Part shown: piece after piece, positions 13,601 to 24,400 of the stretch
How positions within the stretch are numbered: the stretch's first letter is position 1
Layout: each line of letters opens with the position of its first letter
Assembly (NCBI GenBank): GCA_963930655.1
Contig: OZ005599.1
Coordinates: 30,630,224 to 30,694,223, forward strand
DNA: 64,000 nucleotides
DNA from: Myrica gale
Lineage: Eukaryota > Streptophyta > Magnoliopsida > Fagales > Myricaceae
Direction: 5' to 3'
Translations under genes and position numbers: made by a program
Notes under the pieces: generated by a model
Told to the model about the DNA's origin: nothing
The model's database searches: none
The model's input: the letters and a program-made list of their open reading frames with translations, nothing else

Positions 13601-14451
13601 CAACCGAAACAGGAGGACGCTATGACTCACTTGGATGGCTTTATGGCTTCATAAAACCCAGCAGCATCAAGTCTTGCATGTTTCTTTGCATTAGGATTGC
13701 CATCTTCCATCCCAATATCCAAATCAGTCTCCATTTCCGTTGATATACTAGCTCTGTACCTAGCCTCTGAAGTCATTACTTCTGGACGTAGCCAAGCCAT
13801 GACATTCATCATACTCCTTTTCCATTGTTGTCTTGTATTCTCCAAAACCGACTCACAAGCTTCAAAGGCACTTTTCAGGATCTCCACCCTCACCCTGAGA
13901 GATGATATGCTCTCTGAAGATATATTTCCCATCACTGGCCTAAGCGTCATAAACTTCAAACTTACTAAGTGAACAAGAGCTGAAATACCATCATCTGGTC
14001 CATCAAAACTACCAGATAAAATCACTGAGTGCGTCTTTATATTATTTCTCGAGCATTTTTCGATGAGTTCTAATGACACAGCATTAGAGGAGAACACTGG
14101 CCAATGACCTAATTTAATGCGACCAATCAACTCATTCACATGGCACACCTTAAACCTTAAGGTATACTTGGATTCCTGAAAAAAGTCATAATTGAAGTCG
14201 CAACCAGACAACCTCTCCCTCCAATTCAAATCTTTTAGAATAACTTCCGAAATATCAAGATGCTCATCCGAAACCCAAGAAGCCTGATGAACTTCCACGA
14301 AATATGGCTCATGGATTGAATTAGATTCATTATTCTGCACTAGCTCAGTATTGGTGGCTTGCTGATTCCGCTGCCTCGTTTCAGTGGTATCATTGCTCTC
14401 CACTATCACCCTACCCGAATGATGGGGTTGGCTTTGCTTCCTTCTACCCAT
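1612..14451 (-). CDS. SHPRH: SHPRH-type SNF2/PHD/RING helicase, N-terminal ~1073 codons (partial)
   Basis: Minus-strand homologue of plant SHPRH (At2g40770 type), a nuclear SNF2-family ATPase fused to a RING E3 ligase; its animal counterpart promotes PCNA polyubiquitination in DNA-damage tolerance. Exons: 13631-14451, 13272-13478, 13077-13138, 12036-12540, 11065-11265, 9521-9776, 5862-6102, 5604-5773, 4923-5513, 1612-1778. These give 3221 nt in one open frame. ATP-binding motif DEMGLGKT lies at residues 364-371. A PHD finger (CIC, CDVC, CPLC cysteines) lies at about 416-495, inserted inside the helicase as in the family. The DEAQ box is at 618-621. The TPR-like stretch and [12 protein letters not shown] region follow. 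Start: MGRRKQSQ at 14451 matches the family, and an in-frame ATG four codons upstream (14463) is less likely. RING and helicase-C lie left of the window. No defect seen; very likely functional. Confidence 0.93.
1986..2200 (+). mobile_element. LTR plus primer-binding-site remnant (copia or TRIM)
   Basis: Positions 1986-2130 begin TGTT and end CCA, contain an AT-rich promoter-like core (tatatataat near 2066), and are followed at once by tggtatcaaagc at 2131-2142, close to the initiator-Met tRNA binding site used by copia and TRIM elements. The sequence passes into LINE A near 2200, so only a solo 5' end remains. It is a broken fossil in intron 9 of the SHPRH-like gene. Confidence 0.55.
2200..4310 (-). 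mobile_element. LINE A: L1-type retrotransposon fragment (ORF2, RT region)
   Basis: Minus-strand remnant of a plant L1-type LINE in intron 9 of the SHPRH-like gene. Reading 4300 to 2200 gives the linker before the RT (about 4300-4000), RT palm and fingers ([20 protein letters not shown]) at 3990-3460, the catalytic [10 protein letters not shown] near 3050, LGLPL, the [11 protein letters not shown] block, and then part of the region before the zinc knuckle (GVSLWKSI) to about 2210. Several frameshifts and stops are present, for example a TGA where a Trp codon is expected just after FWHDK near 2277. Both ends are missing: there is no 5' ORF1/endonuclease and no poly-A tail. An LTR remnant abuts the 3' side. 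The protein resembles LINEs B-E of this window. Confidence 0.85.
4311..4922. other. Intron remainder, nothing recognised
   Basis: This is the part of SHPRH intron 9 between LINE A and exon 9. It is AT-rich with no extended reading frame, no terminal repeats and no RNA gene that I can recognise. Confidence 0.6.
7004..8951 (+). mobile_element. Non-autonomous hAT transposon carrying a Ran GTPase gene fragment
   Basis: The element is flanked by a perfect 8-bp target duplication, gacaggct at 6996-7003 and 8952-8959. Its ends are imperfect inverted repeats starting taggcctgtaaat on the left and, read inward from the right, taggggtgaatag. Eight-base duplications and TAGGG ends are hallmarks of hAT elements. 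Both subterminal regions are rich in CCGCTTCCG/GGAAGCGGAA-like motifs, as expected for transposase binding. No transposase is present. The centre holds two exons of a Ran gene (separate entry) and a CT-rich leader-like stretch (7250-7420). It lies in intron 6 of the SHPRH-like gene, which is 3.4 kb long mainly because of it. Confidence 0.85.
7815..8173 (+). pseudogene. RAN: Captured fragment of a Ran small GTPase gene (two exons with introns)
   Basis: Two exons match the nuclear-transport GTPase Ran. The exon at 7815-7872 encodes (G)[18 protein letters not shown], preceded by an intron acceptor (atgcag) and followed by a gtaagt donor. The exon at 8056-8173 follows a tgtgcag acceptor and encodes [14 protein letters not shown] through [16 protein letters not shown]. 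The split proline codon (C|CA) joins correctly, so the piece was taken from genomic DNA and not from a processed mRNA. After GGTTACTA the expected donor reads gcgagt, and read-through meets TAG at once. The first coding exon with most of the P-loop (GDGGTG) and everything after DGY, including NKVD and SAK motifs, are absent. It cannot make a working GTPase. Confidence 0.88.
10139..10308. mobile_element. MITE-like inverted-repeat element
   Basis: The ends catggtgtttgg (10139-10150) and ccaaacgccatg (10297-10308) are nearly perfect inverted repeats and extend inward through a shared caaaatttta block. The 170-bp AT-rich unit has no coding capacity and sits in SHPRH intron 5. I could not identify a clear target duplication, so the superfamily is open. 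Confidence 0.55.
11841..11962. mobile_element. 88-bp hairpin insertion with 12-bp flanking direct repeat
   Basis: Positions 11853-11940 fold into a near-perfect hairpin with arms of about 40 nt. The left arm starts taagttagac and reads into gttagcagtaca, the right arm is its complement with a 2-nt bulge, and a short loop lies near 11893-11898. A 12-bp direct repeat, aacaaagatagt, occurs at 11841-11852 and again at 11951-11962, with ctatcagaaa between the hairpin and the right copy. It lies in SHPRH intron 4, about 75 nt from exon 4. It may be a tiny foldback transposon. Confidence 0.6.
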
Positions 14452-15521
14452 TACTATTAGCAAAAATTACTCATCTGTTGCGAACATTAAAAGAACAACA
14501 GGTAATGAGAATAAACTGAAACGAATAGTAGGCAAAAGCCGCCCAAGTACTCGATGAAAATTAGAAACGCCACAATGCAAAAGACCAACATAGAAAAAGC
14601 ATAAAGAAATGGACGCAATTGCTAAAGTTGGTTAGGAATTTCAAAAAGAGAACGCATGGAAACATAACGAACCTATTATAACTTGAATTGGGAACAAGAA
14701 CAAAAACATAAATTTAAGAACGATAACAATATTAAGAATTAGTAAAGGAAGAGTCAGGCTTGAAAGGAAAAAGAAAAGAACTATGGATTTTGAACCTGGA
14801 AGTTTGGAACTTGGGTCCTTCGGTGAGAGTTCGCAGAGTTGTGACTTTGCAACGTTAGTATTAAAATGCAGAGAAAGATGGAAGAAACATGACAGGTGCA
14901 GAGAAAGTCCCTGCTACTTGAAGTTACCACTATACCCTTGAGAGTTTTCCAATAAGATAAAACCTAAAGTTGACGACTTTGATAATTCGTAACAGTTTTT
15001 GATATTTTGACGTAAGTTTATGTGTTATAGTGAAGATCCTTGTATTAATAAAATGACAAGGATATTCTCAGCCCTCCGATCTGTCCGTCTCTCGTCCACT
15101 CTACGTCCTCGCTGGTAGGCTCTCCGCTCTCTCCTCTCTCCTCTTCCCGTTTTCGAACCCTAATTCTCCATCTCAAGATCATTAATTGTTTAAATTTGCC
15201 TCTCTTCATCTTTTTTCCTTTCACGAATTCTCAGTATTCAAGGCAGCTTATCACACGCACCCCCCCCCCCAATAGACTTCTTCCATTCTAAAGGAAACGG
15301 CAGAACCAACCTTCCCTAGGAGCTCTACTTCCCCCTTTGCGACCTCATCACTTCAATTCAAGCGCAAACCAATTTCTTCGGGCAAGGCGATACTTCCTTC
15401 CACGGTCTTCCGAGAATCGCATGCTGGCTCTCTCTTGTAGTATTGCACGGTTTCCTTAAGCTTGATGTCTTCGTGAAAGGCGTTTGTGGCCGTTCGGAAG
15501 CAGTAGTAGTAGTAAAGGGAC
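14452..15521. promoter_or_regulatory. Shared divergent promoter region of SHPRH and EIF1AD-like genes
   Basis: The 1.07 kb between the two divergent start codons holds both promoters and 5' leaders. The EIF1AD side (15060-15520) is pyrimidine-rich with repeated CTCTC/TCTCC blocks, a common plant core-promoter feature. No distinct TATA box or transcription start could be assigned. Confidence 0.5.
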
Positions 15522-17745
15522 ATGAAAGGAGGAAGGAAGAACCTGAAGAGGGCGGCAGAGGAAGACTTTTTGAATCTACAGAATGAGCAAAGCATTATGC
15601 AAGTGCTGTCTCTTCGAGGTTCTAATCTCATCGAGGTAGTCTTTTTTCCCTTTTCCTTTTCAACTAATTCCTTTACAGTTGCGCTCTGTGTGCGTGGGGG
15701 TCGAATTATTGGTAACCCCAGAAATGTCTTTGCCTTTTATTTATGATCTTTTGGTCATACTCATGTAGTTGATTCTTTTTCCCTACTCTGAATCGCAAAC
15801 GCCTTTATGAGAATCTGGGTGGTCCTTCGCTTTCGAGTTTGAAGTACGAAATAGGTTTATCAAGGTCCTTGAGTTTTTCTAGGAAAGCTACTGTGAACTG
15901 CCTTGGTGCGAGGGTCGTATCGGATTGAAGATCGCCGCCCTCATAATTTTTATATCATATAACTATGTTTCTTATATCTATGTATATTATGCATTCTTAT
16001 CGATACAGCTGATGAATCAGACACTGCCTAATATTGACTAACTAGCACCGCTATTGTTTGCTTCCAAAAGGGGGAGAAATTTTGGAAAGACGAAAAAAAT
16101 GTATCTTTGTCAGGAATTACCTTCTCCACAGGAAAATGCCTCATTTTGGCGACCTTCTTAGGGATATAACCATACTAAAATGAGTGTCCAAATAATATAT
16201 CAGAACCCGTATGTGATCAGCTTTGTTGAAGATCAAGCAGGAATTGTACCATAGAGATGTAAAATCATTGCTCTGCTTGCAAAGCTTCTTTGTTGCCCTC
16301 TTTATGAGATGGTTTTGTTTCACTCTTAAGACAGTAGGCTTCTATCTACAAGTTTTAATCCGGCTACCTTCTTCTATCTCCTAAGGTAATGGATGCACAA
16401 GGCGAAAAATCACTGGCGTTGTTTCCGGCTAAGTTTCAAAAGAGCATGTGGATCAAACGAGGTTTGCTTCACATTAACTCAACTCATTATCAGAAATATC
16501 TTGAATCCCAACTTGTTTAGGCTTCTCCAATGTAAGTTTACAAAAGTTATGTCCCATTGTGGGAACTGGTTAGACCACGTTCCCTACTGTTGAGATTTAC
16601 AATATCGATATTCTTATAGTCAGTTTCCGGGGATCAATTATTGCAATGCTCATGTGTGTTTCTTTACTTCCATAACCTTTAGGAGATAACCGTCTATATG
16701 GCTGAGTTAACTCTTGGATGGTATTTAAACTCCATGGCATTTGATGACTGTGGTTATCTATTAGTTGGTATTTTTTCCTTGCTAGTGGTTTTTCTTTTAT
16801 AAACCGGTCATTGAAGATTCAGCCAGTGCGTGCTACTTTTTTGAGAGATACTAGGGCCATCAGGTAGAGGAATAACAGAATAACAAGAAGTTTAGAAAAG
16901 AAAAAAATTTGCCTTGTCCAGCTGGCTTGAATGCCCTGTAGTAATTTTTTTCCCCTTGTACCTTCAAATATGTGGGGGCCCTTTAACAATTCATTATTTG
17001 AGAACAAGTGGTTCTCAAAGAGGAACCGGGATTAAGTTTCTAATTAGCTTTTAGAGTTAAAAATCCTATTTGGCTTTGGTACTGTGATAGTCCTTTGTGA
17101 TTTGATTAAAAAAATTGGTGGGGGCTAGGTGAGCATTTAGAAAATCTGTTATTTTTGTTGGTGACTTCCAAGGACTAGATTATGAAATGGAGTAGCTCCG
17201 TCATTGTGCAGGTAGTTTCGTCGTTGTTGACATAAGTGGGAAGGTCAAGGCTCTTGAATCAGGTAGCAAAGTGGCATGCCTTGTTTCCCAAGTTCTGTTT
17301 TATGAACAAGTTCGTGCACTTCGGAAATCTCCGGAATGGTGAGCTTTCTTCCCAATCAACAACCGGAATTGATTAAAATAATAGTACTGCTTCTAGCAGT
17401 AATGGAAATCTCATGAAGATGGAAGGTTGTTTTTCTCGATGTATTTTTTTGGGAAACACAGGCATGCAAGTTTCTTTAAACCTTTCATGTGTATTCTTTC
17501 TGCTTATACGTTCCTTATATTTTGCCTCTACACCTCAATGCAGGCCAGAAATCTTTAGATCTACGAAGTTGGATGATTCCAGTGGAAGTTCGTATAGGCA
17601 GACCTCTCAACAAGAAGAAGAGAATAAGCTCGATTCTAGTGACGACGATGGACTTCCCCCTATTGAAGTCAATACAAACAGAATCAAACCCGTTGAATTT
17701 GACTTAGACGCCGAATCAGATTCTTGTTCAGATGTAGATTCTTAA
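15522..17745 (+). CDS. EIF1AD: EIF1AD-like OB-fold (S1/IF1-type) RNA-binding protein
   Basis: Four exons (15522-15635, 16386-16461, 17212-17338, 17544-17745) give 172 aa in one frame. The product is a plant homologue of EIF1AD, an eIF1A-like OB-fold protein thought to bind RNA; in animals it is nuclear and is also linked to late small-subunit maturation. The basic N-terminus MKGGRKNLKRA leads into the OB fold with QSIMQVLSLRGSNLIEV, EKSLALFPAKFQKSMWI, a GSFVVVD strand and KVACLVSQVL (about 20-115). The C-terminus is an acidic Ser/Asp-rich tail (SSDDDGLPPIE and a final DSCSDVDS), typical of the family. The start is the ATG of MKGG. It is divergent from SHPRH, as in Arabidopsis (At2g40780, from memory). 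It looks intact. Confidence 0.92.
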
Positions 17746-18437
17746 CTAGATCTATAAGGAGCCTACAGCTTGATTACAATGATTGCACCTCCGACCAACA
17801 TGATGCGATCCAAGGATGGGAAACATCAGATTCTTGTGCAATTCACGCGTTGCAATTTTTGTTGGATTTTAATATTTCAGAAATCTGTCTAGTGAACTTG
17901 CTGAATTACCTGCTACCTTTTTTTTTGTCTGGTATTGTATGTTTATTTATTCACTTACTTTCGTGAGGTAAATGATGAATTTGAGTATTTAGGAGACCGA
18001 GGTGACTGTCTTTATGAAATTCATTTGTTCTTTCTTTTCTATGAGCATTAACTCTGTTCTGTAACTCATTATTACTTGTAAAATGAGTATGGTTTTGTTC
18101 GGGGCTCTCCTTGTTTCTGAACTCGAGGGAGCCGCCATGCACGTATCATAACAGAAATTAAAACAAAAGTGCTTAGAAAAGAAAAATAAAATTAACGACA
18201 GGATCCCAGGAATGAGGTGCCACATGACATCAAATGCGCCGTACAGAGGCACACATGTAGCCAAACGTTTGCGATTTGGTTTTCTTTTTTGTCCGCGACT
18301 CGTTTGTTGCACCCAAAACGTGCCAGAAAATCTGATAATAAATGTCAAAACAAAAATCGAGAGGGGCGAAAAGAGCAGAAGGTTGTTGATTTTTTATTTG
18401 GACGACAGAGAGCAGCTGTGGCTGAAGGAGGAGGGAG

Positions 18438-21400
18438 ATGGCGGTTTCAGCTGTGAGAGGAGGTCGCATACCAATAGTGTCATTTTTTCATCATCGTCAT
18501 CGTCATCCCCAGTTTTTATCAACCGATAAAGATAACTCGTTGAGGCTAAGGAAGCTGAATACTCGTCGCTCCAAGCGTTTCACTCTTTTTGCCCGTTATT
18601 CTCAAGCCCAGGATCTTTTCTCTTCTCGCCGCCTCCAAGGTACGCCACCAATTCCACATCATTATAATTCTGAGTTCTCTCTCCTTCGCGCTGAATTTCT
18701 TTCTTGAGGAGTGGAATGTTTCACGAGAAGCGTGCAAGTAGCTGGGATTATCAAATTTCCGTGGTAATCCAAATTCTATTGCCAAGCATTATTTCCTTTA
18801 CTCAGGTTTGGTACTTTTTGTGATCCAAACGTTAAGTTCTACGTTCAAACTCAGATTATTTTGTCGCTATATTTTCAGATGGTTTGGATAGCCTGCCTAA
18901 ACTGGTGGAGGATATTGTCCAGACATCCATTAACACCGGTCCACGCGGTGCTCTACGGCTGGCCCAAGGCATCCAAGCATTTCTTGGTGTTAGTGGCGAG
19001 TGGCTAGCTGATGTTTCAAAGGTATCACTTCTACATCCCCGCTCCTTGTGGTTTCATCAGTAAATATTTCTAGGATGTTCATCGGGTTAGAAAAGAGTGC
19101 CTATTAAAGTCGTATGGCTTTTGACTGAATGGCTCTTCGAAGGTGAAGAAATACTGCAGAGGCTATTACCAATGCTCTTTCAACTTTGTGGAAATGTAGT
19201 GGTAAAGTCTAGCGGAGCTTATCTGTTGGGGATAAAGCACTCGTGTAAAATTTTGGTTTGGTCATTTTCGAAGTAGGATGTTCAGTTTTTCATGCAGAGT
19301 AGATTTTTATGATAGGAAACTAGGGAGTAATTATGATTAACTAGATTTTAATTAATAACTTCCTCTTTGACCTCAGTAATAAACTTTGGAAGATTTTCTC
19401 CCTCAGATACAGTTGAAGTTTGAACAGGAATGTCTTTTTCTTACCTTAATGGGGATTCTTGTGTATGTGCAATTTTGTGATCCTAACGATGCTTTTGTAT
19501 ATGGATATTGCAACTATAACTTGAATTGATAGAAGTTTCGATTTCTTTTCCATAAATGAAAGCTAATATTAATACCTTTTCATCTTTTGTAGTCCCCAAA
19601 TTCATCTGTTGGATTACCAACTCAAATGCAGCTTGGACTACTTTCCCCACTTTATTTGAGGAGATTGTTTGAGCGCATGGGGGCAACCTATATCAAGTTA
19701 GGTCAGGTAAGTTTCGAGTTAAGCACAAGTAAGGCATGCTTTATGAATCTGAAGGTGTCATATTTAGTTATATGATCATGGAAAATGCTGCTGAACTGGT
19801 ATGGCTTCATTATAAGTGCCTTCCATCTCTGTGGTATGTAATTGGTCTATTGTAATTCTCGGTGTTCCTTGTGGTTGATCTTCTGTATACAAGGTTGGTT
19901 TTACTTTTGACTAATGAATGGCTTGGCTTGCAATCAGTAGTTCATAGCATCTGCACCCACGTTGTTTCCCCCAGAGTATGTCCAAGAATTTCAGAATTGT
20001 TTCGACAGAGCTCCCTCAGTTCCTTTTGAAGACATTCAAAACATTTTGCTTGAGGAGTTGGGGAGACCCATAGAAAGTGTCTATGAATATGTTGACTCAA
20101 CTCCAATTGCTTCGGCCTCCATAGCACAGGTTTATATCCTTTTTGGTTTATTTCCTTCTCTCTTTTGCAATGACACTTTTCTGAACAATATAGATAAGGT
20201 CTATGTTATACGACGGTCAGGTTCATGGCGCCAGGCTCAGAGGATCCCAAGAGGACGTCGTTATAAAAGTCTTGAAACCTGGAATAGAGGATATACTGGT
20301 GGCAGATCTTAATTTCATTTACGTTGTTGCTCGAATATTGGAGTTTCTGAATCCTGAATTCAGCCGTGCATCGCTGGTACAAATTTGGAACTAATTACTT
20401 TGATGCTTCTTTTGGATTATCAGCATAACCACCTTCCCAATATATATCTTTTTTTTTCTACGCCCTTCCCAATATATATAATTTCTGAAGAATTATCAAT
20501 CCTTTTTTCTTTATTTACTGTTGCAGTCAAGTTGAGGATGTAAACTCAACTTTTGGGTTCTCCAAATTAGTGGCAAGTGAAATAATCTAATGCAATAATT
20601 ACATGTTTTGTTGCTGTGGTGTATTTACTTCCTTGTCCATTTGAAAGAACCATCAACTTTCTTCTGATGATTGTATATAGTTTTTTTATTGAATTAATTT
20701 GTTTTCTAAGATGACAATCACTCAAAGCTTCCATGTAATACAAAATTCTCTTCGGTAGGTCGGTATTGTCAAAGACATACGAGATTCGATGCTTGAAGAA
20801 GTTGACTTTTACAAGGAGGCTGCAAATATTGAGTCCTTTAGGAGATATTTGGAGGCCATGGGACTGACGAGACAGGCTACAGCTCCAAAAGTGTATCAGC
20901 ACTGCAGCACACGACGAGTTCTGACAATGCAGAGGCTTTATGGAGTTCCTCTGACTGACTTAGAGTCGATAAGTTCACTTGTTTCCAGTCCAGAGTCAAG
21001 TCTCATAACTGCACTTAATGTATGGTAAGATCAAAGTCTTATTTGTGTTGCATGTGCTTGCAAGTTTAATGTTTGTTTCACGCCAGGTGTTAAAACGTGA
21101 TTTTCTTGATGAAATGCTAATGCAGGTTTGGTAGTTTGCTTGCCTGTGAATCCTTCCATGCAGACGTGCATGCAGGCAATTTGTGGTTGTTACGTGATGG
21201 CCGTATTGGATTTCTTGATTTTGGTAAGCGCTAGTCTTTAGAGATGAGTGTCATTAATAATTGGTTTGAGCCATGATCTTTTTAGATATTTTTTGCCCTC
21301 ATAAATTCCAAATGTTTTAGTGTGTTTTTATATTACTCACTGGCACAGTTACTGGTTGAACCATGATAAGCTTCTCCCGTTTATCGTTTCCTTAATAGGA

Positions 21401-24400
21401 TCCACACCTACATTTGAAAGAATGACTTAACACCTTATCTTTTCTGGTATTCCTCCCATCCATTTTGATATTCTTATTCCTTACTAAATTTAGGAACATT
21501 TTGTTACTAAAATATATGGCAAGCAAGTATACATTAGCCATTGACCCACTGCAAATCTCCTCGTTTTTCTAGGATTTAAATCAGCTGAGTTCCAAACTCA
21601 GTACACTAAGAACTGACATTTATAGTTCCTTTGCTTTAACATTAAATTCTGCAATCAAAGAAGTCGTCAGAAGTTGTAATGAACTATTATCTTCTGATAT
21701 ATGTATCTTTAGCTTGTGAACTTGTTTACACCACATGCTCTCAAATCAGAACTTGGACCTTTTTCCTTAGAATTCCCTCTGGCCAGTTTCGGACAACTTA
21801 CTTTTGATGATATGATGCTGCACTTCATGAAATAAATTTTTTAGCACTATAAAACATTACAGTTGACTGGTTTGTACTTATGCTCGAAAATAGTTTATGC
21901 TTCCCATGCATCTCTAGCAAAACAAATAGGAAAGCTACAGATTAAACACTATTGTTTACATTTGGACCAAGAAAAAAAGTTTCACGAGTGAATATTAAAT
22001 GAATCATGAAGGCAGGGAAATGTATTGAGAAGAATGGTGATGCATTTTATCATGTACCTTGAGATACATATGAATTCCTGCCTGTTCAGCCCACGAAAGG
22101 GGTGGAAGGATAAGTGTATGCCTACCTTGGAGGCAGCAGATTCCAGAGGAGCTTAGATGCATTAGGTTTACCAAAACTATGATTCCTTAGTACGTTTATT
22201 TGCAACTAGGCTTTGGTTCGAGTAAGTTCTAGCTCTTGCCCACTTCAGGTGACTAAATTGAATTCTATGACTGATTTTCTTATCACACAATTAAAAAAGT
22301 GGCTACCATTTTGTTGTTCGTCGCATAGTTTTCACCAATTAATTGCGCATTCATATACTTATGAACTAATTTTAACCTCCATTACGTTTGGTATTTTGTA
22401 CATGAATTGATTCTTGCTGTGACACAAATAGATATGAAATACAGGAATTGTGGGGCGTATATCCCCAAAAACATGGGCTGCTATGGAATTATTTTTGGCA
22501 TCAATTGCAACTGAAGAATATGAGTCAATGGCATCTGCCTTGATTGAAATGGGGGCTACAAACAAGAATATCGATGCCAAGGCCTTCGCAAAAGACTTGG
22601 AAAATATATTTTCATCAATACAGGCAAGCTCTTAATATTTTCTATGCAGGCAATTGATATATATTGAGTTTCGAGTCCAAAGTTAATGAATATTCTAAAA
22701 TTTCTAGTGAGAAATGCTATGAGGATATAGTTGTATGAACTAAATGAGTGAAGTTAGTTATTCTCATTAGAATGTGAAGTTCAACATCAGTGTATGTTGT
22801 GTTCAATGAGAAGACTGAAACAGTTCAACTTGGGGGCTCAGTTCAATTTCTTTATTGTGTCATTATATCGTAAGAGAGTATAAATGGTAAGAGGCTTTCT
22901 TGGCCAAGTATCTGCGCTTCCACAATTTGATCATTAATACCGTACAACAGAAGTGCTATACTAGTTTTCTAGCTGAAAGCTGCTTGGCCAACACGTTTGC
23001 GTCGGGGGTAATACCTTTTTTCCTTTTGATTATTAATGCAGGATTTGGATACAGAAATAGTTGTAGAAACAGCCACCGGGACAACTACAAGGGCAACTGC
23101 TGTCTCTGCTAATCTAGTCATTGACGAGAGGCAAATGAATGCGGTCTTTCTTGATGTGGTAAGCTGTATTATAATAAAATCATCAATACAAATAGCTGCT
23201 CTTTTGGCAGCAATTATATTGGTTTTAGTAGGTGCAATGTCAGTCCTCGCAAATGAATATCATATGGGTATAACAAATTATCGGTTGCCTACAGGATAGG
23301 GGAAACACCATGGATTTAGGGATAGTGTTCCATCTGCCTGGCCATCTCAAATGAAGTTTTTTTTTTATAAGTAAGGAAAACTTTATTAAAAAACCAAAGA
23401 AGGAACAGTACAAAGAGCTATACTGAAACCTAAGCCAAACAAGCTACAAAACTAATGAAATCAGAAAAATTGCAGAAACGAAAACCCAACACAACTTTGT
23501 CCCAAGAAAATAGAGAACTCATCAGCTTGCCCCTCAACCCCTTAATAGGTGAAAAAATATTCTCAAAGCATCTATCATTCCTCCCCCCTCCAGAGAGTCC
23601 ACAAAATGCACAAGGGGATCAAATTCCACACAATCAAAGCATGAGGATCGTCAAACTTCCTCTTCCAGCAAAACAACACATCAATCACCTTCGGAGGCAT
23701 AACCCAGCAATAATCCGTAATTTTAAGCACATGAGCCCATAGGTCCCTAGCCATCTCACAATGAAGAAAAAGATGATTCGCAGATTCCCCACTGCATCTA
23801 CAAAGGAAACATCAATCCAATAAACAAAGACCCCTCCTCCTGAGATTGTCGATGGTCAGAACTCTTTCGTGGTCAGTCTCCCACACAAGGAGACTCTCAT
23901 GAGAGCAAAGGATCGTCAAATCTGCTTCCAAGGGAACGAAACATAGGGGCTGCAATAAAGAAGCTCATACATCGACTTCACCGAGAACTTGCCGGACTTG
24001 GAACCCAACCAGCACAATCTATCATCAACCTCACTCCTTATGACCTTGACATAAAAGAGATTAAAAAAGGATGAAAAAACCTCAAGCTCCCAATCATTTG
24101 CTACCCTAACAAATTGGACATTCCAAACCCCCGAACCTGAATTCCCTTCCCAATAATCCACCACCAAAGTATCCTTATCTCTAGCAATGGCGAAGAGAAG
24201 CGAAAAACCAAACCTCAAAGGTCTATATCCACACCAAAGATCGCTCCAGAAACGAACACTATTACCGCAGCCCACCACAAACCGGATATTCTGATTGAAA
24301 AGATCCCCCCACTTGCTGATATACCTCCAAAGGCTAACACCATTAGAACCTCTCCTCTGAATGGTCCTCCACCCACCCACCTCACACCCAAACTTCTCCG

